A stretch of DNA of 64,000 bases from positions 7,192,001 to 7,256,000 of the forward strand of contig OX442316.1 in the NCBI GenBank assembly GCA_949358305.1, in the 5' to 3' direction. The DNA comes from Strigamia acuminata. Taxonomy: Eukaryota > Arthropoda > Chilopoda > Geophilomorpha > Linotaeniidae. Position numbers and translations under genes: made by a program. Shown here in pieces: positions 10,005 through 21,400 of this stretch. The number at the start of each line of letters is the position of its first letter. The stretch's first letter is position 1. The notes under the pieces are model-generated. The model ran no database searches. It worked only from the letters and a program-made list of their open reading frames with translations, and had not been told where the DNA came from.

Positions 10005-10289
10005 CTAAAGGAGTCTACATTTCCTTTTGTTGCTTTCCGATCGGCGACAATTTCCAATGGTGTCGTCGTAAACACATCCCGGCGTGCACTTTCGACTAAT
10101 GCCGGAACCCGGTATAATCGCTCTGAAATTCACTTCTAAAGTTTCGTTTTCTTGGATCTGTACCACCGTATCATTTTCATAGAAATATATTGAAGTATTA
10201 GTCGCATTTTGTGCACAAATTAGATTAATGATGACTAATATTCCAACAGATACGAAATAAAACCTATAGATACTATCAATATGATTCAT
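10005..10289 (-). CDS. small secreted glycoprotein, CxPGC-C core, member 3
   Basis: A single coding exon encodes 94 residues. The N-terminus (MNHIDSIYRFYFVSVGILVII) and following LICAQ form a signal peptide. The mature start has four N-glycosylation motifs (NAT, NTS, NDT, NET). The C-terminal core is K-C-T-P-G-C-V-Y-D-D-T-I-G-N-C-R-R, ending with a basic K-C-R-L-L. The mature protein has four cysteines. A 5' UTR intron is visible: donor CG|GTAAGTAG at 10382 and acceptor GTTATAG ahead of the ATG, preceded by a TATA-like element. It is paralogous to 12175-12459 by tandem duplication. Function is unknown; the glycosylated, cysteine-knit tail suggests an extracellular ligand, decoy or defence role (inference). 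Confidence 0.75.
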   Translation of the reverse strand: MNHIDSIYRFYFVSVGILVIINLICAQNATNTSIYFYENDTVVQIQENETLEVNFRAIIPGSGISRKCTPGCVYDDTIGNCRRSESNKRKCRLL

Positions 10290-10441
10290 GACTTCAAAGT
10301 AATTTTATCTATAACAAAATAAATAAAATAAAATAAACTCAGACGCTCATTTAAGCTGATTATACTTCATAAAAACTACTTACCGAGTAATCAAGACCGT
10401 TAATTAATCCTCTGAAGCTGCGATAAGCTTGGACTTTCTGC

Positions 10442-10449
10442 TTTAAATA
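10442..10449 (-). promoter_or_regulatory. TATA-like box of member 3
   Basis: On the minus strand the sequence reads TATTTAAA, about 30-40 bp before the conserved 5' UTR exon that ends at 10383. The duplicated promoter in unit B reads TATTTTAG at the equivalent place, so this element is degraded there. Confidence 0.45.
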
Positions 10450-11479
10450 CGTATCCAGATGGTTCGTCTGAATGCGTAATAACCTGAATCATTACGTAAT
10501 CAACGTCAAGAGAAAAATAAAAGCAATTAGTCCTTGAAAACATCCAATGAGGTTCAGAAGCCTGCAGCGCTCTGAACTTTTCTTTGAAATGTGTGAGTGC
10601 AAGGAAACTCTACCCATGTTTATTATTACGATGTCAAAATTAATCTTAATTAGTATTTCTTTTTTTTAAATTCTGCATCTAATTATGATAAACAGCAGAG
10701 TTCAATTGAAATGAGAGAAGCTCATCCAGTACACCGATTCCTAATTACGCTATCCAAGTGGTTCACTAATTTGAAAGTGTTGATGTTTGTTTTAGTGAAC
10801 AAACAAAATTTATTAAAATAAATTAACACATGATACAGCATTTGGCTTTAGAAATTATACGTGAGTCATCTTAGGAAATATTTTAGCACTGGAAGCACGT
10901 AGAATAGCAATTAAGTCATTTGCACACCGAATTCTTCAAAAAGTTACATCGCAATTACAAATTTTTTCCTGCAATAACTGTAGCATTACTTACAAACTGA
11001 TGCAATACTCAAATCTCGTCTTGACAACTCCAGGATCTGCAAAGCAGCAACCGGGTTCAATAATCTTCCTATTTCAATGGCACACGTTTCCTTCGAGTGA
11101 ACAAAATAAATTCTCAGTAGTTCGTGTTGACTCCACCAAATGTTAGTTGCGAATAAGTTGTAAGTCCTAACGCTATCGGAAAATTATTCATCACACATTC
11201 AAGAAATAATATTATTAATTCAATGCAAAAATGCATTAAAAATAGGCACGAGCAGAACATTCTGGTTCCTGTTTTTGTTTGTTTCGTCATAAACTTGACT
11301 TGAAATAATTGAGGTCAAATACCCTGCATAACTCCAAAAACGGGCACAAGGGTAAAAGCAAGTTTATATATTTCGTGTTTTAAACTTCATGTTTGGTTGT
11401 TAAATTTTTCAGATACCTTATTGGTCTGAAAAATGTTTGGATTTACTGTATGTTTTTATCTAATCCACTCTTTGTTGTC

Positions 11480-11600
11480 TTGGATTGGTCGACAAGCTTG
11501 AGCTCTATTTGACGAGTCAAATATGTAACCTGGAGGACATAATAAACATACTCAGCATCAAAATAATTTCAAATCCTACAGAAATCGGCATTATACTGGT
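11480..11600 (-). pseudogene. decayed copy of member 2
   Basis: Both ends of the gene at 8996-9364 are recognisable. The leader MPISVGF is followed by a damaged signal region. A deletion of about 230 bp removes the 3' part of exon 1, the intron and the 5' part of exon 2. The core C-P-P-G-Y-I-F-D-S then appears out of frame with the leader. The copy arose with the tandem duplication and has no intact reading frame. Confidence 0.75.
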
Positions 11601-12174
11601 AGCAGCTTCCTCGCGGAACCGAGTGACAAAGAATAGTTTACTAACATTTAAAGCAAAATAAAAATTTAAAATGTTAATAACGGCATCTAGAAAATGAGAT
11701 GTACAATAAGTGTGCCATGAATCCTCTCAAAACATGTTACGAAATATCAATTAGGTTAATATCTAATCGAAAAAAAATACGTAATTTCATTTTTCTTCTG
11801 AACAGATCTCGGAATTAATTTAAATTTGTACAATTTTGCACTTTCATTGTAATTACGATAAGATGTTTGTTATTACCAAATAAATTGGGATCGAGTTGTA
11901 CAAAAAATTCGTCCGGATGCTCATTTAAATTAGAATAATGGGATTCATAACATTTTATCAGGAGTCCTCAAAATGTCAAATGTTCATAAACACACACCAT
12001 CAGTTGTAAAATAAAATAAAAAAAATAAAATAAATAAAATAAACTACTTTTGTAATGATGCGAATACAACATGGCTAACACACAAAATATAAATATTAGA
12101 AAATTCCGAATACAGACATTTCATTTATTCAAAACGTACATAATGAACTGTAGCTAGTTTTAAGCAAACAGTTT

Positions 12175-12459
12175 CTAAAGGAGTCTACATTTCCTTCTGC
12201 TGTTGCTTTCCGTTCGGCGACACTTTCCAGTGGTGTCATCGTAAAAACATCCCGCCGAGCACTTTCGACTGAAACCCGAATCCGGTATAATACGGCAATT
12301 CACACATAACGTTATGTTTCCTTTGATTTGTTCCTCCGAATCATTTTCATCGAGATATATTGAAGTATTAGCCGCATTTTGTGCACAAATTAGATTAATG
12401 ATGACTAATATTCCAACAGATATGAAATAAAATCTATAGATCCTATCAACATAATTCAT
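12175..12459 (-). CDS. small secreted glycoprotein, CxAGC-C core, member 4
   Basis: A single coding exon encodes 94 residues, paralogous to 10005-10289 along its length. The signal peptide is nearly identical (MNYVDRIYRFYFISVGILVII). The mature part keeps N-glycosylation motifs (NTS, NDS, NIT) and the core K-C-S-A-G-C-F-Y-D-D-T-T-G-K-C-R-R with a basic end K-C-R-L-L. Unlike member 3 it has an additional cysteine pair (L-C-V-N-C-R) in the middle, so six mature cysteines instead of four. The 5' UTR exon and its GTAAGTAG donor are conserved, but the TATA-like element is altered. The reading frame is intact despite divergence, which suggests retained function. Confidence 0.72.
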   Translation of the reverse strand: MNYVDRIYRFYFISVGILVIINLICAQNAANTSIYLDENDSEEQIKGNITLCVNCRIIPDSGFSRKCSAGCFYDDTTGKCRRTESNSRRKCRLL

Positions 12460-13427
12460 GACTTCAAAGAAATTTTATCTAGAATATAAATAACAAATAA
12501 TAAAATACATTCAGACACTCATTTAAGCATTATGCTTCATAAAAACTACTTACCGAGTAATCAGGACCGTTAATTAAGCCTCTGAAGCTGCGGTAAGCTT
12601 GAACTTTCTTCTAAAATAAGTATCCAGATGGTTCGAATGAATGTGAAATAATCTGAATCATTACGTAATCAACATCAAGAGAAAAATAAAAGCAATTAAT
12701 CCTTGAAAACATCCAATCAGATTCAGAAGCCTGCAGCGCTCTGAACTTTTCTTTAAAATGTGAATGTGCAAAGAAATTATACCCATTACGGTGTCAAAAT
12801 TAATCTTAATTAGTATTTCTTTTTTTTTTTAATTCTACATCAGATAATGATAAACAGCAAAGTTCAATTGAAATGAGAGAAGCTCATCTAGCCCACCGAT
12901 TCCTAATTACGCTATCCAAATGGTTCACAAAGTGTTGATGTTTGTTTTAGTAAACACACAAATTTATTAAAAGATTAAGAATAGGAAAATTGACACATAA
13001 TACGGCATTAGGCTGTAGAAATTATACGTGAATCGTCTTAGGAAATATTTTAGCACTAGAAGCACGTAGAATAGCAAATAAGTCATTTGCATACCGAAAT
13101 CTTCAAAAAGTTACATCGCAATAACAAAATTGTCTCTTTAAATAACTGTAGCATTACTTACTCAAGTCTTTTCTTGACAACTTCAGGATCTGCAAAGCAG
13201 CAACCTCGTTCAATAATCTTCCTATTTCAATGGCCCAGGTTGTCTTTACGTGAACAAAATAAATTCTCAGTAGTTGGTGTTGACTCCACCAAAAGCTAAT
13301 TGCGAATATGTCTAAATACTAACGCTGTCGGAGATTATTTATCACGCATTCATGAAAATCGTTGCACAGATCGCAAAAGAAACATGTTTGCAGTTAAACA
13401 TTTATACCAGGATTAAAAATAGGCACG

Positions 13428-13656
13428 AGCAGTGTTAAAACGGGATTAATCCGACTGTGTGTATCTGGGGCTGAGTTCGAATGAACTCAGCCCAATTAAG
13501 GAATTCAAAAACGACTGGTATTCTTGATTTCAACTGGAGTCGATTTTAACTGTTTATTTTGCCAGGGTAGTGTGGTTGCTAGAAATTACTCTAGCCACCC
13601 TACATTATTAATGACAAATATGATGCTGTTGGTTATTGTTATTATATAACAAGCAG
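13428..13656. mobile_element. solo-LTR-like insertion with 5-bp target duplication
   Basis: The 219-bp element at 13433-13651 starts TGTTAAAAC and ends TATAACA, so it has the TG...CA ends of a retrotransposon LTR with a short TGTTA/TAACA inverted terminus. It is flanked by the 5-bp duplication AGCAG (13428-13432 and 13652-13656). The paralogous position in unit A (about 11245-11260) reads GGCACGAGCAGAACATTC with a single AGCAG, an empty site. Hence insertion followed duplication of the region. No internal retroelement genes are present, consistent with a solo LTR left by recombination. A 5-bp duplication fits Ty3/gypsy or BEL/Pao. Confidence 0.85.
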
Positions 13657-14349
13657 AACATTCTGGTTCCTGTTTTTGTTTATTTCGTCATAAACTTGAC
13701 TCGAAATAATCGAGGTGAAATACGGGCACACGGGTAAAAGCAAGTTTACATATTTCGTGTTTTAAAGTTCGTGTTTGGTTGTCAAATTTTTCAAATACCT
13801 TATTGGTCTGAAAAAAGTTTGCATTTATATTTTTATCTATAATCCATTTATCCGCGTTACCTTGGAATAATAAAATTATTAAATTATTTTATGAAACATT
13901 CTCAAACTGCAAATAATTCAAATCATTTCAAATTTATTGTACAGTGTGATGCAGTAAAACTCGAAGGGCAGCATGCAAACTATCATGGAATCTGTCAGAC
14001 ACATCATACTAATTAAAATGCACCGTGTACTCATTTATTGGTGCGGTAATTTAAATGGGTTCAGTACTGTGGGGAATTACAATTACAATAAAATTCTACT
14101 TCAATATTAGCAAATTACTTTTTCCTTGAACTTGAATATTTGCTTTCTGTACACAATATTTTACGACATCCCATTAAGTACCACCTGTGAAGTTAGTTAC
14201 GTAATTGCCAATACTTCTTAACTCAAAGCAAACCCAAACTTTGCGTCTGAATTTCAACAGAAAATTGGCAAATTATTCTAAGAAAAAGATAAAATCATAG
14301 ACATTTATACAGTGCTACGCATTTTATTTGTTAAAATGAATTAGGACAC

Positions 14350-14629
14350 TCAATTGAACAATGGTCTGCATTTATTGGTGAATTCATCAAGCTGATATCC
14401 TACAGGACACTTCGGTTTCACTATGGACCAAAAAACTACTGGTGGTTTATCCAAGGATTTCTCAGCCCGCAAATTTAAATAAACATCTGAAACATTTACC
14501 AAAATTAAATACAATTGCTGTGATAACACAAAAAGCATTTGTTTTACCATTAGGATTTCCACTAACCTCCCCTTTGTCAGCCAACACAATCAGTGCGTTA
14601 ATCACCAAAAAAAAGAATATAAAACTCAT
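14350..14629 (-). CDS. small secreted protein, CPxG-CRP core, member 5
   Basis: Two exons (14629-14548 and 14486-14350, phase 1, donor G|GTAAAAC, acceptor TTTCAG) encode 72 residues. The signal peptide is MSFIFFFLVINALIVLA. The second exon ends with the core C-P-V-G-Y-Q-L-D-E-F-T-N-K-C-R-P and stops four codons later. Intron phase and position match members 1 and 2, supporting common descent. It lies just outside the tandem duplication. The family's role is unknown. Confidence 0.62.
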
Positions 14630-15820
14630 TTTGAAATATTCGGCTGGTGACAAAATATATGCAGTATGTGAAGGTCTACACATAAATGGTGACTTCTATG
14701 ATCATGAAAAATGCAATATCAGGTGCATTAAGCAGTTTAAACAAATGACGTACCATATAAAGTTTGTACTTTGTACACACCTGTTTGAACATGGATTAAT
14801 TTGTTCTGCAGGAAAGTGTATCAATTAATTATAAAAGCGGAAAAACTTATGAAAATAGTAAAGGAATTCATAATTTAAACGCAATTAGGCCTGCAAACAT
14901 ACATGTATTTTCAAATAACTAGCTGCAACAAAAAGTTTTTACAAAAAAAATTGTTTTTTTTTTTAATTTCATATTGCATTTTTTTTATCCGTTTCTGTGG
15001 CAAATGTTTCAGATGTGTGGCCTTTTCGTTAAACACATTTGAAGTCTCTTCACAAAAACAAACTGTATTGATTTAAATATAATAAATTCTAAGTTAAAAT
15101 GTTTCATTTTAATTGCAAAAGATCTTCTAAAAAGATGATCGAGCAGAAGATTGTTTATCTTTGGAGTCAATAATTTTGATGACCCAATTTGAAATGGCAG
15201 TAATCAGCAAAATACGATATTCCATATTCCAATTTTTTTTGTGCTAAAATGTACAACTAAAATAAAAAAAATTATGGGCCTCTATAATACGCGCGATATT
15301 CTTATGCGCGATGTCACGATTACGCATGCAAAAAGTATGCATAATCGCGACACAAGTGTGCATGACTAATTATTTGTAAGCGAGTATTTTTACAATTTAC
15401 CATATTTTAAAACTAATAAAAAAAACTAATAAAAAAAAATGATTTAAAAAATGTGTTTTTGTGGTTTATGGTTTATTCTAACCTTAAATACTAACAAATG
15501 GCATTAAACGTCGCGCGTTCGAATTGCGCATCGTCGCGCTTATTCATCACGTAACGTTGCACCGTGTGGACTGTGGACGTTACGTGATTCGTACGCGAGA
15601 CGTCAGTGTGTCGCGCACATTCATGGACACCCCATGCAATGGTGCGACGTTGCGCTAATGAATCATTGTTTAATTGCCCGATATTCTTTAGTGCGACTAC
15701 GGATCCCCAAATTTATGTATAAGAAATTTTATTTCTTAAATCCAATACATTTGACAACTGAGTCCACAATATTATGCATGCTCGGGCAGATTAAAAATAG
15801 ACTATTAAAATTACAACTCA
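14630..15820. other. intergenic, with a CpG-rich palindromic patch
   Basis: No gene is seen. Most of it is AT-rich, but 15285-15710 is unusually rich in CpG. It contains a hairpin (CACGATTACGCATGC, spacer AAAAA, then GTATGCATAATCGCG), a second inverted pair around 15545-15585 (CACGTAACGT and ACGTTACGTG) and a near-direct repeat of CGATATTCTT at about 15294 and 15679. This looks like a decayed element rather than a coding region. Confidence 0.5.
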
Positions 15821-17335
15821 TTAATTAGTTTCCTCCTGAGAAATAGGCAACACTGCATTAGTGCAACGAGGTCTGTCGGTTAATTGTACGTCCATTTCAT
15901 CCAAAGCTCTCATCGTGTTTAAATCGCACCTTAAAGGATTGCCTAAAATAATAATTATATTTAAAAAAATACCATCCGTTTATTTTAGTTTATCTTCAAA
16001 AGCTTACCTTGCAAATGCAAAATTAAAGGCAATTGTGTAAACACGTCAAAAGTGGTCAATAAATTAAAAGTAACATCTAATTCTTGTAACGAAGGGAAAG
16101 AATCGAATAAGTTATCGGGTAATGAGATTAATTTGTTTCCAGATAAAGACAGGTACTTTAAAGTGGGTAGCCTAAGCTGAAACAAGAAAAATACAAAATT
16201 ATTAACAAACACAAACATTTTTTTTTGTCTTAAAAGAATTCAAAATATTCACCTGTGTAATACAAATTGGAGATTCCAACTTATTGCGAGATAAATCCAA
16301 AGTAGTCAAGCTTCTCAGAGGCGATAAGGCGTCAGCTGGGAATTGCAGCAGAGCGTTATCTGATAAATTCAGCCTTGTAATGCTCGGTGTTTTCTCAAAA
16401 GCATCGAGGAGTACATTCTCCATGCCATTCTGCGACAAATCGAGGACATTCAACATGGGTAAATCGCCCAAATAGGTCAAATGTGTGATTCGATTGCGTG
16501 CAAGACCGATATCTCTCAAATCCGGAATGAAATTAAACACGTCTTCGACCGATCCGATTTTATTATTGTTCAGCATCAATTCCCTCAATTGGGTCAAGCC
16601 GTCAAACGCACCTTCGATCATCTCCAATCGATTATTGGTGAGAATGAGCAACTGCAGCGACGGCAGTGACCTGAACTGCTGCACATCCAACGTGTGTAAA
16701 TTGTTATTTGACAGCAACAGCCACTCCAGCAGTGGCAAATCGGCAACAACACTGTCCAGTGATTCCAATTGATTCGAAGCCAAAGCTAAATGCACTAACG
16801 ACGGTGGAAAAGAACCTGTTTCGATTTGATCGATAATGTTCTCAGATAAACTTAAGTAGCGTAAATTTCGAAGCGTGATTAAATCCTGATTTGACACAGA
16901 TCCGATCTGGTTACCAGCAAAGCTGAGCAACTTGAGATTGACCAAACGACGCAACGATGCGGCGGGAATGGAATACAATAAATTGTCCTGCAGAGCGAGC
17001 GCCTCCAAATTCTCAAGGCCGACGAAAGCATCCGATGTGATATTCGTCAAATTGCTCGCGTTAATTTGCAGGCTCTGAGCCCGCAAAGCGCCGAAAGCCC
17101 TGGAATTCAGCGCTGGAATGTCACTGTCGACTATGCGTATCCAAGGTAACTTATCCGACTTGGTGCGGGGTATGGCGGCCGACAAAGTGGAGACATTGCG
17201 CACGGACGAGCAAACTACGTACGATCTCGAGAGGTGGCGATGACATGTGCAGGGAGGTAGGGCGGGACAAATTTTCATCAATCCCGCGGTGATGGACAAT
17301 AGACCGAGCAGCAAGCAAAAGATAAGACACTTCAT
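15821..17335 (-). CDS. secreted leucine-rich repeat protein
   Basis: Three exons (17335-16253, 16176-16008, 15942-15821) sum to 1374 nt, or 457 residues. The signal peptide is MKCLIFCLLLGLLSITAG. It is followed by a cysteine-bearing N-cap (CPALPPCTCHR). Then come about thirteen LRRs with the consensus LxxLxLxxNxL, for example LEALALQDNLL, LRYLSLSENII, LNVLDLSQNGM and LKYLSLSGNKL. The last exon has the C-terminal cap motif NPLRCDL and a second cysteine (RPRC). There is no transmembrane segment or GPI-like tail, so it is likely secreted or extracellular-matrix bound. Exon 1 alone covers most repeats. LRR proteins of this type act in adhesion or ligand binding, and the partner is not evident. 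A TTTCGCGCC-like site lies upstream near 17524-17535. Confidence 0.85.
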
Positions 17336-18426
17336 GTTGGGCTAGTGGAGAAGAATTCGAGTTGGTACGCACGCATTGACGGCCACCCTTGCACAGGGGT
17401 CTGACCGAGCTGATCTGGCTGGACCCGGTTGTGTCCGACGCAGAGACACATACAGTCGACACCGAGTCTATTGATAAATGGTCACTAGTTTTGAGTGGCT
17501 ACTTGACCCTCGTCTTGACAGTGGGGCGCGAAATTTCTGAACATTAGTTGCTGGAGACCGGCGCCTTAGGGTCGTTGCTAGCCCTTGGTATCGAGCGAGA
17601 AAGATGAGCTGAGATGCAAGGTTCGATTTTTCAACATATCAAATAGAATCGATACCTCGTTGAGTTTGGCCTTGAACTCTAGCGCGAGAGTGCGAAGAGG
17701 AAAAGAAATGAGTGAAACAAGTTGTCTGATCATTCATCGTTATGTAATTCAAATACCGAGAGAATTAAAAATTAAAAATTATAAATTAAAAATTCTTTCT
17801 TTTTATATATTTTCGTTTGGGTATTTTTATATTTAATTACCCCGTATTTTTTTTTTTTTTTGAAAATTTTTATCACTGCCCATTCATAAAATCTTTCAGA
17901 GGGTCCCATTAATAAAAATAAAATAAAAAATGAAGGAGAAGTTTATATTGGGTCCACGACATGGAATCCGATAGCGGTTAGAATTTGATATTCTATTCCA
18001 TAAAACGTTTTATAAACCAACGAGTGTAGTATTTATTTAATGGAATTGTAATTTCGCGTTGGAATTTGATATATTTTTTCTGGCATTAACCATTTACTTT
18101 CGTGAAATGTGGAAGGGACGTTTAAATGCAAAACAAGAAAAGAAAATATTTATCGAGAAATTTAAAAATTCAAGTTATTTGTGCGATGTATCCTGTTTAT
18201 CTACTCGCGCCTATACATAGAACATTTGCGCTGTTGTGTCTACTTTTAATTTCAATATAAAGGTGTAAAGGTCAAATTGAAAGACAACACCATTTCGGTT
18301 TATTCATGAATATTTCATTGGTTTTGGGGATTAGAGTTACATTAATCCTTATTTGCATCTTCCCTCAGCTGCAGTGTGCGATTAAAAATTATCTACAAAT
18401 CAAAAGATAATTTTAAAACATTTTTT
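17336..18426. other. intergenic between LRR gene promoter and GlnRS 3' end
   Basis: The LRR-proximal 300 bp are GC-richer than the surroundings and are likely its promoter and 5' UTR. On the minus strand a GAAATTTCGCGCCCC stretch at 17521-17535 resembles an E2F-type site. The rest is AT-rich with no coding signal. It also contains the GlnRS 3' UTR. Confidence 0.4.
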
Positions 18427-21400
18427 TTAGTCTTTTAAAATTATTTTTTTCTGCACCTTCGTGTTTGTGGAATCCAAATCCACACAGAAATAACCAACTC
18501 TCTCAAACTGAAACTTGTCCAAAACTTTGACGTTTTTCAAATGACCATCTGCATACGCATTTTGTATAACACTTAACGAATCCTGAAATCAACCGTTTCA
18601 GGGAGTAATTCAAGTTCCAACGAAGTAAAAATATCAAAAATAATAACTAGAAAATGAAAAATGAAAATCTTACCTTTCTGCAGTCAAACAAAAACCCATT
18701 TGGCACTTCATTAGAATCTTCTGGATTTTTATGATAAAATCTAGAATTTAAAAAATAAAATAAGTATAAAAATAAATCACTAAGATTTGCCTATAGCAAC
18801 TTACAATCGGTCATAGAGTCGAATTTCACACGGCATTGGACTCGAAACCCAATGAATGTAAGCTTTAACTTTTACATTTTGGGGTAATTCTGACTGCTTG
18901 CAACAAGTAACCCGAAGTTCGGTTATTTTGCTCCCACTTTTAACAACCTCTTTTAAAAACAAAACTAAACCGGCGTAGCGTAAGCCCACTGGTTGATTCA
19001 ACGAAAGACGACGGTAACCGGAATCGGCCTCCTACATAAATAAAATAAAATTTAATCAAAATACTTTCTTTCACTTCACACACAACCAGTAATGGATACA
19101 GACCTCGCGAAAATCGTTTTCTTCGATAAAAATGACATTCCCAAATGCAACTTTATGACTACCACGTTCCTTCTCATTGGGAAAATCAGGCACTTCAATT
19201 TCTCTCGGCACATCAGGTGGAAGATTAACAATAACGACTTTTAAAGGATTAAGAACCACCATAGATCTACAAAAATTTAAAAAAGATTAACTAAACTCAC
19301 AAATAAAATGTTTACAACCCATAACGTTACCTCGGAGCAATTTTGTCCAACACATACCGCACGCAAGAGTCTAACATACTCGGTTCAACAATCGAATTAG
19401 CTGTTGAAATACCAACCTAACGTAAAATTAACACATCATTAATAATGGATCCCAGATAAATTAACAACAGCTACCAACCATAGCACAAAAGGTGTTTATT
19501 GCCTCTGCGGGGAAACCACGCCGTCTGAGCGCTGATAATGTAAACAGTCGTGGATCGTTCCAGTCGTCAACAATTTTCTCATCAATTAATTTCGATATTT
19601 TTCTTTTCGATACAATTGTGTATTCCATTTTAAGTCGTCCGTATTCCCATTGCACTGGGCAGTAAATGTCCAATGCATTGCATAACCAGTAATACGAAGA
19701 TCGTCTGGAGAAATAAACAATTAAAACAATTGTACTAATTACGTATCGCGTCAAATTTAACCTAGATCTGAACTCCGTCGTGCATAATGAATGTGTAATG
19801 TTTTCGATGGAATCGCAAAGGCAATGCGCATAGTCATACGTCGGATAAATACACCATTTGTTACCCGTTCTAGGATGTGGCATAAATTTAATTCGATACG
19901 CAACCGGATCTTTTTTCCCTTCCTCCATTACCATCTTCATTCGCAAAGTTGCTTCTCCTTCGTCAAATTTCCCATTTTTCATATCCTAAACAATTTTTTT
20001 TAAAAATAAAAATAAAAAATTATGCAAATTCACGTCTATTTTTTTTTACCTCAAATAATTGAAGAGATTCCTCAGTTGGACGATTTCTCCAGGGAGAATC
20101 GGGTACGTCAAAACCCTTGAGATCATCCGCCTGTTGATGGCATACGTAGGCATGACCTTTAGAGATAAGCTCACGAGCCCACTTGTAAAGTTGGTCAAAA
20201 TGATCTGAAGAATGCGTGATGAAATTGGTGGTATAGCCCAACCATTCCACCATCTCCTTGATGCCTAAGAAGAATTTTTCCTCTTCTTTTTCTGGATTTG
20301 TATCGTCGTAACGTAAAATACAGTCTCCCTGGTACGCCTGAAATAAATAGCAAGAAAAATCTTGGGTAATTTTAAGCATGATCAGCATAATTAACACTAA
20401 CCATTGCATAACCAAAGTTGATGTTAATTGCTTTGGCATGACCAACATGAAGAATTCCATTTGGTTCGGGAGGAAAACGTGTTCGTACTCGGCCTTTAGT
20501 TTCTCGCAAATGCTTTTCTAATAAATTCATCGTGTTTGGTGTTGAAATGTAATTTTCGGTTTTGTAGTTTTCTCCCGGTTTGTGGAAATGAACTTTGGTT
20601 TTCATCAGTTGTCCTATTGTAACTGCCCCCGAAGTAACTAAAATTAAATTTTAAATTTTAAATTTAAAAATGACACAGAATTTGTCGTTTGAAACACGGA
20701 CTTTTATTCGTCTCTTCTATTTGCACAGATTTCGATTCGTTAACGACTGGTTTATTTTTGATTGGTTTTATTTTCACCACATCTTCGTCAGTTTTCTCTC
20801 CAAGTAAATCTAATATTTGCATGTCAACTTCATTCTTGACATTTTTACCATCAGCAAACTTAAGTGCTTTCTTCAGTTCACCTGAAATAAATAAATAAAT
20901 TTAATTTAATTTAAGAAAATTTAATTTTAGAGAAATTATTTACCCAGGATTACTCCAACGTTATATCGATATCTCTGACTTTTCAGCCCATCCATGTGTT
21001 TAACTAACGTTTCTTTTACAGCTTTTTCGATTTCTTCCGGAGTAATGACAACTCCGACCCCGCAAGAGTTTTCAAATGCTGAAACGTCGACATTTTCATC
21101 CAAATTTAACGACAAATAATCTATAGCAGCTGTAAAATAAAATTAATTAGCGATCACGTCGTAAATAAACGCAATTAAACACAACCTTGTAACCGTACTT
21201 CATTGAATATTTTATTTTCACAGCAATACTTCACCAACAAAGGCACAAAATGATTGAATTTCGGTTTTAACTTTGTCGCTATGTGGTAGAGGAGGAGTCC
21301 AACAGATCTTGAAATTTCATCCTTTGCAAGATATTTATTAGCCTACAAAAAGAATACATTTATAAACAAATAAATGCCACATGGCTTCTTTTGAATTCTG

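Larger units (their letters stand above)
8996..11479. repeat. tandem duplication, unit A
   Basis: This unit is collinear with 11480-13850. Matching landmarks in order are: TTGTTGTCTTG at 9004 and 11473, CGGCATTATACTGGTAGCAG at 9360 and 11587, GTACAATAAGTGTGCC at 9490 and 11701, the small gene at 10005 and 12175, the 5' UTR exon at about 10383 and 12553, GGATCTGCAAAGCAGCAACC at 11033 and 13186, and TTCTGGTTCCTGTTTTTG at 11261 and 13663. The copies differ by many substitutions and small indels, so the event is not very recent. Outside the two small genes the unit holds only AT-rich DNA. Confidence 0.85.
11480..13850. repeat. tandem duplication, unit B
   Basis: This is the second copy of the 8996-11479 unit, immediately adjacent to it. 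It contains the decayed member 2, an intact member 4 and one insertion (13433-13651) that is absent from unit A. It has its own small indels. Similarity fades at about 13850 near ATTTTTATCTATAATCCA, matching the end of unit A near 11460. Confidence 0.85.

Noticed and set aside
14442-14828. 128-codon open frame on plus
   Set aside because: Antisense to the two-exon secreted gene 14350-14629, with no signal, domain or splice support.
16284-16772. Plus-strand open frames opposite the LRR gene
   Set aside because: Shadows of the periodic LRR coding sequence.
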